Below, piece by piece: positions 8,569-17,521 of a DNA stretch of 64,000 bases (the first letter of the stretch is position 1; every line of letters begins with the position of its first letter). The DNA is from an uncultured Bacteroidota bacterium (GTDB lineage Bacteria; Bacteroidota; Bacteroidia; Flavobacteriales; Flavobacteriaceae). Below the pieces are notes generated by a model that was not told the origin of the DNA, did not search any database, and saw nothing but the letters and a program-made list of their open reading frames with translations. The stretch covers positions 61,849 to 125,848 of the forward strand of contig CACIJH010000002.1 of assembly GCA_902586905.1 (NCBI GenBank). The letters run 5' to 3'. The position numbers were made by a program, and so were the translations under genes.

Positions 8569-9960
8569 TTAAATATGTATCACCTCATCATAGGCAGCAG
8601 CAACTGCTTCCATTACCGCCTCACTCATGGTTGGGTGGGGGTGTACTGCTTTTAAAATTTCATGACCAGTTGTTTCGAGCTTTCGTCCAACAACTGCTTC
8701 TGCAATCATATCAGTGACGCCTGCACCAATCATATGGCAGCCAAGCCATTCGCCATATTTGGCATCAAAAATAACTTTTACAAAACCATCGGTATGACCT
8801 CCTGCCTGGGCTTTGCCTGAGGCTGTAAATGGAAATTTACCAACTTTAATTTCGTATCCCTTTTCTTTGGCTTGTTCTTCAGTATAACCAACGGATGCAA
8901 CCTCAGGAAAGCAGTAGGTACAGCCTGGGATATTATTATAATCGATGGGCTCTACATGATGACCTGCAATTTTTTCAACACACAATATCCCTTCTGCAGA
9001 GGCAACATGTGCCAGTGCTTGTCCAGATGTAACATCTCCAATCGCATAGTATCCTGGGACATTTGTTTGATAGAAATCGTCCACCAAAATTTTGTCTCTA
9101 TCTGTGGCAATACCGAGTTCTTCTAGACCTATGTTTTCGATATTTGTTTTGATTCCAACTGCTGACAAAACGATATCAGCAGAAATTTCTTCCTCACCAT
9201 CTTTTGTTTTGATGGTAGCCTTAACACTTTTGCCACTAGTATTTACTTTTGTGACTTCTGCGCTGGTCATAACCTTTATTCCGCTTTTTGTGAAACTTCT
9301 TTCCATTTGTTTTGAAATTTCATCATCTTCAACAGGTATGATTTTAGGCATATACTCAACCAGAGTTACCTCTGTACCCATGGCATTGTAGAAATAGGCA
9401 AACTCAACACCAATCGCACCAGAGCCAACAACAATCAGTTTCTTTGGTTGTTTTGGAAGCGTCATTGCTTCGCGATAGCCGATGACTTTCTTGCCATCTT
9501 GTGGAAGACTTGGGAGTTCTCTAGATCGTGCACCAGTTGCTATTATGACATGATTTGCTTCGTATTCTGTTTCGCTTCCATCTTCACTGGTAACAGCTAC
9601 TTTTTTGCCAGCTTTCAGCGTACCATGTCCCATGATGACTTCAATTTTATTTTTCTTCATCAAAAACTGAACGCCTTTGCTCATTGTGCCAGCAACATTT
9701 CGACTTCGATTGACGACTGCATCGAAATCCTTATCATAATTTTCGATTGTCAAGCCATAGTCATCGGCATGTTTGAGGTAGTTGAATACCTGCGCAGATT
9801 TCAAAAGTGCTTTTGTCGGAATACATCCCCAGTTTAAGCATACACCACCCAAGCTTTCTTTTTCGATTATGGCAGTTTTAAGCCCCAATTGTGATGCTCG
9901 AATGGCAGTAACATATCCACCAGGACCACTTCCTAAAACAATAATATCAAACTTACTCAT
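8569..9960 (-). CDS. lpdA: Dihydrolipoyl dehydrogenase (E3)
   Basis: This flavoprotein reoxidises the lipoyl groups of pyruvate, 2-oxoglutarate and branched-chain dehydrogenase complexes and the glycine cleavage system. The FAD motif GSGPGGYVTAIRASQLG lies at the N-terminus. The redox disulfide is in GGVCLNWGCIPTKALL. The NAD-binding motif GSGAIGVEFAYFYNAMG is near residue 185, and the second FAD motif ends in AIGDV. The His-Glu catalytic dyad is in HPHPTMSEAVMEA near the C-terminus. The length of 463 is standard. No E1/E2 genes are nearby, so it is a stand-alone E3. A TTG-N18-TATTTTTG promoter lies just upstream on the minus strand. Confidence 0.97.
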   Translation of the reverse strand: MSKFDIIVLGSGPGGYVTAIRASQLGLKTAIIEKESLGGVCLNWGCIPTKALLKSAQVFNYLKHADDYGLTIENYDKDFDAVVNRSRNVAGTMSKGVQFLMKKNKIEVIMGHGTLKAGKKVAVTSEDGSETEYEANHVIIATGARSRELPSLPQDGKKVIGYREAMTLPKQPKKLIVVGSGAIGVEFAYFYNAMGTEVTLVEYMPKIIPVEDDEISKQMERSFTKSGIKVMTSAEVTKVNTSGKSVKATIKTKDGEEEISADIVLSAVGIKTNIENIGLEELGIATDRDKILVDDFYQTNVPGYYAIGDVTSGQALAHVASAEGILCVEKIAGHHVEPIDYNNIPGCTYCFPEVASVGYTEEQAKEKGYEIKVGKFPFTASGKAQAGGHTDGFVKVIFDAKYGEWLGCHMIGAGVTDMIAEAVVGRKLETTGHEILKAVHPHPTMSEAVMEAVAAAYDEVIHI

Positions 9961-9977
9961 GTCAAATATTTATTTGG

Positions 9978-10006
9978 CAAAAATACGAAACGAAACATGA
10001 ATTCAA
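9978..10006 (-). promoter_or_regulatory. Predicted lpdA promoter (Bacteroidota -33/-7)
   Basis: On the minus strand a -33 TTG (10006-10004) is followed by 18 bases and the exact -7 consensus TATTTTTG (9985-9978). Transcription would start about 10 bases before the lpdA ATG at 9960. The match to TTG-N17-23-TAnnTTTG is good, but the site is predicted only. Confidence 0.6.
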
Positions 10007-10023
10007 TAGGGAAAATGGAATAA

Positions 10024-10416
10024 CTATGATTTAAAATTTAGGCTTGCCGAGTTTACGCAATATCTTCGTTGGGATGGGGTAGGGCAATCAGGAAAAACAT
10101 GCCCTAGATGACTATCACAGTTCTCACACAAAATTTCAATCCGAATCATGCCATGACTGTGATCGGGTTCATAGCGAATTTTACCATCAATCGAATCGGA
10201 GAAACTCGGCCAACCACAGTTGCTTTCAAACTTGTGATCACTTGCAAAAAGAGGTTCTTTACAGCCTTTACAAACATAGGTGCCATTTTCAAAATGAAGG
10301 TTATACTCTCCTGTATGTGGATACTCTGTTCCCTTTTCTCTCATAACGCGGTAGGACTCTTCATCGAGAATTTCTCTCCATTGGTCTTCAGTTTTTTTAA
10401 AGGGTCGCTTACTCAT
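10024..10416 (-). CDS. msrB: Peptide-methionine (R)-S-oxide reductase, cytoplasmic copy
   Basis: This MsrB repairs the R epimer of methionine sulfoxide. The 130-residue protein has two zinc-binding CxxC pairs (CKGC and CENC), the substrate pocket region CGWPSF and the catalytic RRYCVNSASLNF near the C-terminus. The ORF track begins 23 codons earlier. The ATG at 10416 (MSKRPFKKTEDQW) is preferred because it sits in an ATGAGTAA overlap with the stop of the upstream msrB. No signal peptide is present, so this copy is cytosolic. It is the last gene of a three-gene operon with a second msrB and an alpha/beta hydrolase. Confidence 0.93.
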   Translation of the reverse strand: MSKRPFKKTEDQWREILDEESYRVMREKGTEYPHTGEYNLHFENGTYVCKGCKEPLFASDHKFESNCGWPSFSDSIDGKIRYEPDHSHGMIRIEILCENCDSHLGHVFPDCPTPSQRRYCVNSASLNFKS

Positions 10417-10888
10417 CTGATGCAAAAGATAATGCAACTGAATTGATACAATGTCTCTGTCCAGTTGTTTGGCGAGGGCCATCATTGAAAAGATGCCCTA
10501 AATGACCTCCACAACTAGAACAGATCAGCTCTATTCTTGTATAGCCGAGTTTATTGTCTTTTTTGTAGGAGACAGCCCCCTCAACTGCTCTGTCGAATGC
10601 AGGCCATCCACTTCCAGAATCATATTTATGATCTGAGACGTAAAGTGGGGCTTCACAACCTGCACATTTGTAAACCCCTTCCATGTAGTGGTTGTTGTAT
10701 AAGCCTGAAAAGGGTCTTTCAGTACCAGCCTCACGCAATACATAGTAGGCATTATCGTCAAGCTGTGCTTTCCATTCTGCATCAGTCTTCTGACAAGACA
10801 AATCTTGTGCTGGTGCATTGGGTGTTTTGGGATTTTGCGCGCATGCAATGTGGCTAAAAATCAATAATATAAATAGAATGAATCTCAT
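10409..10888 (-). CDS. msrB: Exported peptide-methionine (R)-S-oxide reductase (MsrB), probable lipoprotein
   Basis: This is a second MsrB of 159 residues with the same zinc pairs (CAGC, CSSC), substrate motif GSGWPAF and catalytic GQRHCINSVALSF. It differs by an N-terminal signal sequence (MRFILFILLIFSHIACAQN). The Cys in HIAC may be lipidated, though the lipobox is imperfect, so secretion to the periplasm is more certain than lipid modification. It overlaps the hydrolase upstream by 4 bases (ATGA) and the cytosolic msrB downstream by 8 bases. The pair thus supplies R-MetO repair on both sides of the inner membrane. Confidence 0.92.
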   Translation of the reverse strand: MRFILFILLIFSHIACAQNPKTPNAPAQDLSCQKTDAEWKAQLDDNAYYVLREAGTERPFSGLYNNHYMEGVYKCAGCEAPLYVSDHKYDSGSGWPAFDRAVEGAVSYKKDNKLGYTRIELICSSCGGHLGHLFNDGPRQTTGQRHCINSVALSFASDE

Positions 10889-11751
10889 GGGTGTTGAAAT
10901 AAGAATTGAATAATGTGTTGAACAGTTTTAGAATCTCTCAATATTCGATGATGCCCAAGACCTGAAGTCAATTTGAGTTGTGAGTTTCGAGCCAAATCAT
11001 GAAGTGTAATGCTACATTCATAGGGTGCCTCTTTGTCATCTTTATCATGTACAATCAACAATGGAATATCGATTTCTTTTATACTCATACTCGACGAATA
11101 TGTTTCAAGTTTTGTGCCAAATTGCTTTTCAACAGTAGTAAACATTCTTTCTGTTATTTTTTCAGAAAAATGAAGTTGTTGTGAGAATCGATAAAAAACC
11201 CCTTTGATCGAATCTCCACTTCCAATGATTGCTGCTGATTGCAGAGGCAAACCATCTTTAATTGCTCGTAACAACGCAAAACTACCCATAGAGTGTGCAA
11301 TGGCAGCATCAAAAGGACTAAATTTTTGATTGATATCCTGAATACAACATGTTAGTTCAAGGACATTTGTTTTGTTTCCAGGCGATTGACCATGAGCAGG
11401 CATATCAAATGTAATGACCTCACAATTTTGTTTTTGCAATTCGTCTGCAAAGGAAAAGAGTTGTGTTCCTCGACCACTCCAACCATGCAGCAATAAGACT
11501 TTCTTTTTCTTGCCACTCAATCTGTAAACTTGAATTTCTTTTTGAATGGAAGAAGCATAAAACTTTATTTGCTCTGCTGCATCACGCATCTGATGCTCTC
11601 GGACAGGCGTTTTGAATCGCTGTGGTCGGAAAAATAAATACAAGGCCACTTTTGTAGCCAACGCATTAGATATGCGTTGCGATAGCCAAACTACAAATCG
11701 TATTGATTTGGGTACACGTACTGCGGGCCTTTGTTTTTTGTTCTTTTTCAT
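10885..11751 (-). CDS. Alpha/beta-fold hydrolase
   Basis: This is a serine hydrolase of the alpha/beta-hydrolase fold, 288 residues long with a basic N-terminal extension of about 75 residues. LLLHGWSGRG forms the oxyanion region. The nucleophile elbow is AHSMGS (about residue 165), a catalytic Asp is in HDKDDKEAP and a catalytic His is in GLGHHRILRD. It is first gene of an operon with two msrB genes through a 4-base overlap, and divergent from the MFS gene. The substrate is unknown. Co-translation with methionine sulfoxide reductases hints at an oxidative-damage context, but this is only inference. It could be considered for the missing MenH step, but nothing specific supports that. Confidence 0.85.
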   Translation of the reverse strand: MKKNKKQRPAVRVPKSIRFVVWLSQRISNALATKVALYLFFRPQRFKTPVREHQMRDAAEQIKFYASSIQKEIQVYRLSGKKKKVLLLHGWSGRGTQLFSFADELQKQNCEVITFDMPAHGQSPGNKTNVLELTCCIQDINQKFSPFDAAIAHSMGSFALLRAIKDGLPLQSAAIIGSGDSIKGVFYRFSQQLHFSEKITERMFTTVEKQFGTKLETYSSSMSIKEIDIPLLIVHDKDDKEAPYECSITLHDLARNSQLKLTSGLGHHRILRDSKTVQHIIQFLFQHP

Positions 11752-11826
11752 TGCAATTCTATAAAGTTAATAAATATTAAAAAGCCAAACACTTTATTTT
11801 CACTATTTTGGTGCTCTAAACTAACA

Positions 11827-13140
11827 ATGTTGCATTTACAAAAAGGGAGTAATACACTCATTCGCGCTTGGGCATCATACGATTGGGCAAATTCAGTTTA
11901 TTTTTTAGTCATCACTTCAACAATATTTCCGATTTACTATGGGTCGTTGTTTGCTGACAGTTTATACATTGAAATCTTTGGTCAGTCATTAAAAAACACG
12001 GCACTTATTAGCTACACGACTTCAGCTGCATTTGCAGTTGTTGCTATTTTATCTCCCATTCTCTCTGGGATAGCAGATTATGTTGGGAATAAAAAATCAT
12101 TTATGAAGTTTTATACCTATGTGGGAGCATTATCCTGTGTTGGTTTGTATTGGTTCGATTTAGACAATATTTACTTTGGCTTGATTTGCTATTTTTTTGC
12201 CTCTGTTGGGGCATGGTTAAGTTGGGTTTTTTACAATTCGTATCTACCAGACATTGCTCATCCTGAACAGATGGACAAAGCAAGTGCTTTGGGTTATTCT
12301 CTTGGTTATGTAGGCAGTGTTTTGTTGTTGGTTGTCAATCTGAGTATGGTTCTCAATCCTAGTTTGTATGGAATTGAGGGCACAGCTTCAGAAGCATCTA
12401 TCAAAGCGATGAAATATTCATTTATCTCAGTAGGAATTTGGTGGATTGCCTTTAGTCAAATTGCCTTTCGGTTTTTACCAAAAAATATTTCCAAAAACCC
12501 TTTGACAAAAAAAGTTATTTTCAATGGATATCGCGAGCTTCGTGATGTTTGGAAAACTTTTTCAAATCATCCGATTCTAAAAAGCTACATCGGTGCTTTT
12601 TTTGTGTTTAGTATGGCAGTTCAAACAGTGATGTTGATTGCAGCCTATTTTGGCGAACAAGAGGTCAACTGGGGGAGCTCAAGTGAAAAGCAAATCGGAC
12701 TGATTGTGAGTATCACCATCATTCAACTCATTGCAATTGTTGGTGCAAACCTCACTGCACGATGTTCAAAACGGTTCGGAAATCTACCTGTTTTAATCAC
12801 CTTGAATTTTATTTGGGTAAGCCTGTGTCTGTATGCATTCTTCGTTCGATCGCCCATCCAATTTTACATTGCAGCTGGGTTTGTTGGGTTGTCTATGGGT
12901 GGAATACAATCTTTGGCTCGATCGACATATTCAAAATTTATCCCAAAAACAGATGATACAGCATCATTCTTTAGCTTTTACAGTACATCACAAATGACTG
13001 GTATTGTCATAGGGATGCTACTCTTTGGCACAATCGACCAAGTCACTGGATCGATGCGAAATTCAATTTTATTTTTTCTATCATTCTTTCTGATTGGTGC
13101 GTTTCTACTTATCCGAATCCACCGAAGAATGACCAACTGA
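11827..13140 (+). CDS. MFS transporter of the UMF1 / Atg22-like family
   Basis: This is a polytopic inner-membrane protein of 437 residues with about 12 hydrophobic segments. The N-terminal signature WASYDWANSVYFLVITSTIFPIYYG is typical of the UMF1 (Atg22-like) MFS family. YNSYLPDIA and the central GGIQSLARSTYSKFIP motif, which follows the sixth to tenth helices, also fit. The track starts 32 codons too early in the intergenic region; MLHLQKGS at 11827 is the natural start. Substrates of bacterial members are poorly known. Eukaryotic Atg22 exports vacuolar amino acids, which should not be transferred here. It converges on the DUF2807 gene. Confidence 0.85.
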   Translation: MLHLQKGSNTLIRAWASYDWANSVYFLVITSTIFPIYYGSLFADSLYIEIFGQSLKNTALISYTTSAAFAVVAILSPILSGIADYVGNKKSFMKFYTYVGALSCVGLYWFDLDNIYFGLICYFFASVGAWLSWVFYNSYLPDIAHPEQMDKASALGYSLGYVGSVLLLVVNLSMVLNPSLYGIEGTASEASIKAMKYSFISVGIWWIAFSQIAFRFLPKNISKNPLTKKVIFNGYRELRDVWKTFSNHPILKSYIGAFFVFSMAVQTVMLIAAYFGEQEVNWGSSSEKQIGLIVSITIIQLIAIVGANLTARCSKRFGNLPVLITLNFIWVSLCLYAFFVRSPIQFYIAAGFVGLSMGGIQSLARSTYSKFIPKTDDTASFFSFYSTSQMTGIVIGMLLFGTIDQVTGSMRNSILFFLSFFLIGAFLLIRIHRRMTN

Positions 13141-13164
13141 GTACTGATGCTTTTTATCTCCAAG

Positions 13165-13854
13165 CTAAGTTGTAATATCAACTTCTTTGGGTTCACCTAC
13201 ATAGGTCACATCAGCAGTTCCATTGATCGATGCATGCAGTTTTTCCGACGAGCAAACACTTGCTTGACATGATCCAACGATTTTTATAAATGATTTTTTT
13301 GATTTCAATTGTTTTGTGTGAAGAATCCCCGAGCCAATGACTTTCCCCTTAATGATTTTACAATTACCGTTTAATTCCACATTTCCAGAACCAGTAATAT
13401 CAACAGATACGTTCTGACTTTCGATGGTAAGACTAATCTCACCTGAGCCCATAAGTTCTAGAAACAAATGTTTTGATTCTACATTGGACGTACTTGAAAC
13501 CTTTGCTGATCCGAGAACATATATTTCGGAAATATCCTTTGTTGTGACTATCAACTGTGTTCTCTCTATTGCATTTCCGAAAAACTTCACATTGTTAGAC
13601 GTGCTCAAAAGGAGCGTATTGTTTTTAACCTCAGTAAATACCTCAGGGATTACATTGGATTCGCCTATAATTTTGATTTCAGAATGATTACCTTTTTTTA
13701 AAATAACATCGAAAGGAGCAGAAATTTCAATCCGATCAAATTTTTGGGTAGTAAGTTGTAAGTTGTCTAAAAGGTTGTTACCTTCAATTGTGTCTTGCCA
13801 TTGTGCAGAGGCAAAAGTGTATGCACAAATAAGTTTAATAAATAAATATTTCAT
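13165..13854 (-). CDS. DUF2807 (GIN-domain) exported protein
   Basis: This 229-residue secreted protein starts with a signal peptide (MKYLFIKLICAYTFASAQ). The rest is a repetitive beta-solenoid-like region in which segments such as MGSGEISL, TGSGNVEL and VIGSGILH recur at roughly 20-residue intervals, the hallmark of the putative auto-transporter adhesin head GIN domain (DUF2807). QKFDRIEISAPFDVILKKG near residue 40 is the typical domain opening. Function in Bacteroidota is not established; surface or periplasmic location is expected. An exact TATATTTG box lies on the minus strand at 13882-13875, about 20 bases before the ATG. Confidence 0.8.
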   Translation of the reverse strand: MKYLFIKLICAYTFASAQWQDTIEGNNLLDNLQLTTQKFDRIEISAPFDVILKKGNHSEIKIIGESNVIPEVFTEVKNNTLLLSTSNNVKFFGNAIERTQLIVTTKDISEIYVLGSAKVSSTSNVESKHLFLELMGSGEISLTIESQNVSVDITGSGNVELNGNCKIIKGKVIGSGILHTKQLKSKKSFIKIVGSCQASVCSSEKLHASINGTADVTYVGEPKEVDITT

Positions 13855-13874
13855 GATTTTAAGATTTGGTTAAT

Positions 13875-13882
13875 CAAATATA
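13875..13882 (-). promoter_or_regulatory. -7 box for the DUF2807 gene
   Basis: TATATTTG on the minus strand matches the Bacteroidota -7 consensus TAnnTTTG exactly and lies 20 bases before the start codon at 13854. No clear TTG lies 17-23 bases upstream, so confidence is limited. Confidence 0.4.
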
Positions 13883-13905
13883 ATAATTATTTATAAAAAT
13901 ATAGT

Positions 13906-13920
13906 TGGCATGGATATTGA
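13906..13920 (+). promoter_or_regulatory. Sigma-54-like -24/-12 element upstream of lon
   Basis: TGGCAT, 5 bases, TTGA lies in the 173-base spacer between the DUF2807 gene and lon, oriented toward lon. The same element (TGGCAT-N5-TTGA) occurs immediately before dnaK. If functional, transcription would begin near 13932, giving a leader of about 96 bases containing two small hairpins. Resemblance to the sigma-54 consensus TGGCAC-N5-TTGC is partial (two mismatches). Confidence 0.4.
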
Positions 13921-13930
13921 ATTCTAATGT

Positions 13931-13966
13931 GCATCATTGCATAAGATGCGATTTCAATGCAAATCG
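13931..13966 (+). promoter_or_regulatory. Two tandem inverted repeats in the lon leader
   Basis: GCATC-N9-GATGC (13931-13949) is followed directly by CGATTT-N6-AAATCG (13949-13966). They begin at the transcription start predicted from the sigma-54-like element. A repeated ACTGAC (13966-13971 and 13976-13981) follows. The stems are short and AU-rich, so the structure is tentative. Confidence 0.3.
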
Positions 13967-14027
13967 ACTGACTTTTACTGACAAATAAATTGAGTAGCAG
14001 TCAAAATGCGACAAAATGACATAATCT

Positions 14028-16484
14028 ATGAGCAAAACAAAATTGATTTCATTAGATAATCTATCATTAGAAGAGTTGGAAGTTGATGCGGAGTTGATTC
14101 CGTTGATGACAACAGACGACGAGGAAGCGATTTCGAAAGAGCCTATCCCAGAAGTGATTCCCATTCTACCACTGCGCAACACTGTGCTGTTTCCTGGCGT
14201 TGTGATTCCAATCACTGCCACGCGTGACAAGTCCATACAACTGATTCGAGATGCCAATGCGTCAAATAAATTGATTGGGGTTGTTGCTCAACTTGATTCC
14301 AAAGTCCAATCTCCAGAACAAAAAGATCTTTATAAAGTCGGTACACTGGCACGTATTCTTCGTGTATTGCAAATGCCTGATGGCAATACAACAATCATTT
14401 TGCAAGGGAAAAAACGTTTTCAAATCGAAAAATTTATAGAATCCCCATCATATATGAAAGCAACAGTGACTGAGTTGCAAGATGTGCGACCAGAGAAGGG
14501 AGACAAAAAATTTGCTGCAGTAATCGATTCAATCAAAGATCTTTCGCTTCAAATCATTTCAGATAGCCCCAATATCCCATCTGAAGCATCTTTTGCAATC
14601 AACAACATAAAAAGTGATTCTTTCTTAGTCAATTTTGTATCCTCTAATATGAGTATGGCAACCATTGACAAACAAGAGATTTTGGAAAGCAACGACCTTC
14701 ACAAACGGGCATTACTCAGTCTGAAACATATGGATGTGGAGTTTCAGAAGCTTTCCTTGAAAAACGAAGTACAATCGAAAGTGCGCAATGATTTAGACCA
14801 GCAACAACGAGAGTATTTTTTACATCAACAGATGAAAGCCATTCAAGAAGAATTGGGGGGATCTTCATCTCATCAGGATGTTGCAGATATGAAAATTCGT
14901 TCTCGTGAGAAAAAGTGGAGTAAAAAAGTAAAATCTCATTTTGAGAAAGAACTTTTAAAGCTTGAACGAATGAATTCTCAAGTCGCAGAGTATGGTGTTC
15001 AAAGAAATTATTTAGAACTGTTGCTCGATTTGCCATGGGACGAATTTTCAAAGGATAATTTTGATTTGAAGCGTGCACAGCGCATTCTCGATAGAGATCA
15101 TTTTGGATTGGAGAAGGTGAAAAAGCGTGTCATTGAGTTTCTGGCAGTATTGAAACTTCGAAACGATATGAAATCACCCATTTTATGTTTGACAGGTCCT
15201 CCTGGCGTTGGGAAAACATCATTGGGTAAATCAATCGCAGAAGCACTAGGTAGAGAATATGTACGAATCTCCCTCGGTGGTATGCGTGATGAAGCAGAAA
15301 TTAGAGGTCATCGAAAAACTTATATTGGTGCAATGCCAGGTCGAATTTTGCAAAATATCAAGAAAGCAGGCACCTCTAATCCGGTCTTTGTTCTCGATGA
15401 AATTGACAAACTGTCTTCAGGTGTGAGTGGCGACCCTTCGTCGGCACTACTTGAGGTGCTTGACCCAGAGCAAAACAGTGAGTTTTATGACAATTTTTTA
15501 GAGTTGGGCTACGATCTTTCAAAAGTTCTATTTATAGCAACTTCGAATACCCTCTCAACCATACAGCCAGCATTGTTGGATCGAATGGAAATTATACAAG
15601 TGAGTGGATATACACTTGAGGAAAAAATTGCCATTGGGAAAAAATACTTGGTTCCAAAGCAAATCAAAGAACATGGATTGACAGCAAATGACATTACAAT
15701 TGGCAAGTCAGTTTTAAAAAAGATGATTTCTGGGTATACTCGTGAGTCGGGTGTTCGAGGTCTTGATAAAACAATTGCGAAGGTGATTCGGAATCGAGCA
15801 AAATCCATCGCAATGGAAGAAACCTTTGAGACATCAGTTGACGCCAAACACATAGAAGATGTTCTTGGTGCTGAAAAGATATCAAAGGCTGCCTATGAAA
15901 ACAATGATGTACCAGGTGTCGTAACAGGTCTCGCTTGGACGCAAATGGGTGGAGATATTCTCTTTATCGAATCTCTGGTTACCATGGGATCAGGTAAGTT
16001 GTCTCTGACAGGAAATTTGGGTAAAGTCATGAAAGAATCTGCCACTATTGCTTTGGAATTTATCAAATCTTATGCAGATCAACTGGGTACAAATGCAGAG
16101 GAACTTAACAAGAGCAACTATCACATTCACGTTCCCGAAGGGGCAACTCCCAAAGATGGACCTAGTGCCGGAATTACGATGCTTACTTCTTTGGTTTCTG
16201 CCATTACAGGGCGCAAAGTGAAAAGTAGAATTGCCATGTCAGGTGAGATTACACTGAGAGGAAAAGTTTTACCTGTGGGTGGTATTAAAGAAAAAATCCT
16301 TGCTGCAAAGCGTGCAAATGTCAAAACCATCATTTTGTGTAGCGAAAACAAAAAAGATGTGGATGAAATCAATCAAAGCTATCTTCGTGGTTTACAATTT
16401 CACTATGTTTCTTCGATGATTGATGTCCTTGATTTTGCATTGACCACTCAGAAAGCAACAAAAGAGCTTCGTAAAATCAAATAA
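14028..16484 (+). CDS. lon: ATP-dependent Lon protease
   Basis: Lon is a cytosolic hexameric AAA+ serine protease for damaged and regulatory proteins. The 818 residues show the N-terminal LON substrate-binding domain (IPILPLRNTVLFPGVVIPI, from about 45), a coiled coil near 245-290 (DQQQREYFLHQQMKAIQEELG) and the AAA+ module. That module has Walker A GPPGVGKTS and Walker B VFVLDEIDK, with a sensor region ATSNTLSTIQPALLDRME. The C-terminal protease domain has the Ser-Lys dyad: Ser in KDGPSAGITM (about 712) and Lys in GGIKEKILAAKRA (about 754). The upstream region carries a TGGCAT-N5-TTGA element shared with dnaK, suggesting common stress control. porQ follows 29 bases downstream. Confidence 0.97.
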   Translation: MSKTKLISLDNLSLEELEVDAELIPLMTTDDEEAISKEPIPEVIPILPLRNTVLFPGVVIPITATRDKSIQLIRDANASNKLIGVVAQLDSKVQSPEQKDLYKVGTLARILRVLQMPDGNTTIILQGKKRFQIEKFIESPSYMKATVTELQDVRPEKGDKKFAAVIDSIKDLSLQIISDSPNIPSEASFAINNIKSDSFLVNFVSSNMSMATIDKQEILESNDLHKRALLSLKHMDVEFQKLSLKNEVQSKVRNDLDQQQREYFLHQQMKAIQEELGGSSSHQDVADMKIRSREKKWSKKVKSHFEKELLKLERMNSQVAEYGVQRNYLELLLDLPWDEFSKDNFDLKRAQRILDRDHFGLEKVKKRVIEFLAVLKLRNDMKSPILCLTGPPGVGKTSLGKSIAEALGREYVRISLGGMRDEAEIRGHRKTYIGAMPGRILQNIKKAGTSNPVFVLDEIDKLSSGVSGDPSSALLEVLDPEQNSEFYDNFLELGYDLSKVLFIATSNTLSTIQPALLDRMEIIQVSGYTLEEKIAIGKKYLVPKQIKEHGLTANDITIGKSVLKKMISGYTRESGVRGLDKTIAKVIRNRAKSIAMEETFETSVDAKHIEDVLGAEKISKAAYENNDVPGVVTGLAWTQMGGDILFIESLVTMGSGKLSLTGNLGKVMKESATIALEFIKSYADQLGTNAEELNKSNYHIHVPEGATPKDGPSAGITMLTSLVSAITGRKVKSRIAMSGEITLRGKVLPVGGIKEKILAAKRANVKTIILCSENKKDVDEINQSYLRGLQFHYVSSMIDVLDFALTTQKATKELRKIK

Positions 16485-16513
16485 TTTTCAATCCAACACG
16501 TTTTATTGACTAT

Positions 16514-17521
16514 ATGAGATTGATTGTTGTTTGCGTTTTTTTGTTTTGTGCATCATTATGTGCGCAAGTAGGAGGGTCAAATACCTATCAGTTTTTAGAT
16601 CTTTTACCCAGTCCAAGACATATGTCTCTTGGCACATGGGTACCAACGCTATCAACTGCTTCAATCCACAGTAGCTTGGCAAACCCTGCACAGGTTTCAG
16701 ATTCGATACGTGGGCAAATCGTGTTTAACTATCAACCTTATTTTGCAGGGATCAATCGAGGCACAGCTGCTGCTGCAATTGCTTTGAATGAATCCAATAC
16801 CATTTTGGTTGATACCCGATTTGTGCATTATGGAACATTTGATGAAAGAGACATTTTTGCTGAGAAAATAGGTGAATTTTCAGGAAATGAAGTGGCCTTG
16901 GGTGTTGCTTATGCCTATACTATTGAATCCAAAAATTTGCGTGTTGGGGCAAGATTAAAGCTGATCAGTTCAACACTAGCTGACTACCAATCTATAGGCT
17001 GGACTGCCGACTTGGGCTTGTATCATGAATCTCAATCGTCTCGTTATCGTTATGCTTTGGTCGCGCGCAATATTGGCTCACAATTCACCACCTACGACAA
17101 TGTAAAGGAAAGCATACCCTTTTCTTTATCTTTTGGCATTTCAAACGAATTAGAGTATTTACCTCTTCGATGGCATTTGTCTCTTGATTATCTTCACAGA
17201 TGGGATCTTGCCTATGTGAACACCAACCAACAGCAAACTGATTTTGAAGGGGAGTTGGTTGATGATTCCCCAACATTTATGGATGAGCTTGTCAGACACC
17301 TTGTATTTGGGGCAGAATTGTTTCCAGATCGTCCATTCTCTATTCAAGTTGGATATAATTTTTTGAGATCTGCAGAACTTTCAATCTCTGAAATTCGTAG
17401 TTTTTCTGGTTTGAGTTTTGGTTTTGGTGTCAATTTGCGAAAATTTAAATTCAACTACAGCCATGCTCGTTTCAGTGCAGCTGGAAATACTAATTTTTTA
17501 GGTCTTACCTTTGTCCCCTAG
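16514..17521 (+). CDS. porQ: Type IX secretion system protein PorQ
   Basis: PorQ is an outer-membrane protein of the type IX secretion machinery found only in Bacteroidota. The 335 residues begin with a Sec signal peptide (MRLIVVCVFLFCASLCAQ), then GGSNTYQFLDLLPSPRHMSLG, which matches the conserved PorQ/PorV-like opening. LANPAQVSD and a series of amphipathic beta strands ending in a typical outer-membrane strand (NTNFLGLTFVP) follow. The length is close to that of Porphyromonas gingivalis PorQ. Its stop abuts the cmk start with no gap. The pairing porQ-cmk recurs in Flavobacteriia, from memory of the family. It implies a functional T9SS elsewhere in the genome. Confidence 0.85.
   Translation: MRLIVVCVFLFCASLCAQVGGSNTYQFLDLLPSPRHMSLGTWVPTLSTASIHSSLANPAQVSDSIRGQIVFNYQPYFAGINRGTAAAAIALNESNTILVDTRFVHYGTFDERDIFAEKIGEFSGNEVALGVAYAYTIESKNLRVGARLKLISSTLADYQSIGWTADLGLYHESQSSRYRYALVARNIGSQFTTYDNVKESIPFSLSFGISNELEYLPLRWHLSLDYLHRWDLAYVNTNQQQTDFEGELVDDSPTFMDELVRHLVFGAELFPDRPFSIQVGYNFLRSAELSISEIRSFSGLSFGFGVNLRKFKFNYSHARFSAAGNTNFLGLTFVP

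Noticed and set aside
9448-9837. 129-residue plus-strand ORF opposite lpdA
   Set aside because: It is fully antisense to a certain gene, Cys/Phe-rich without domain features, and has no promoter; a shadow ORF.
10885-11751. The alpha/beta hydrolase as the missing MenH
   Set aside because: It is 19 kb from the men cluster, has a long N-terminal extension and is coupled to msrB genes; the generic triad is not enough to assign SHCHC synthase.
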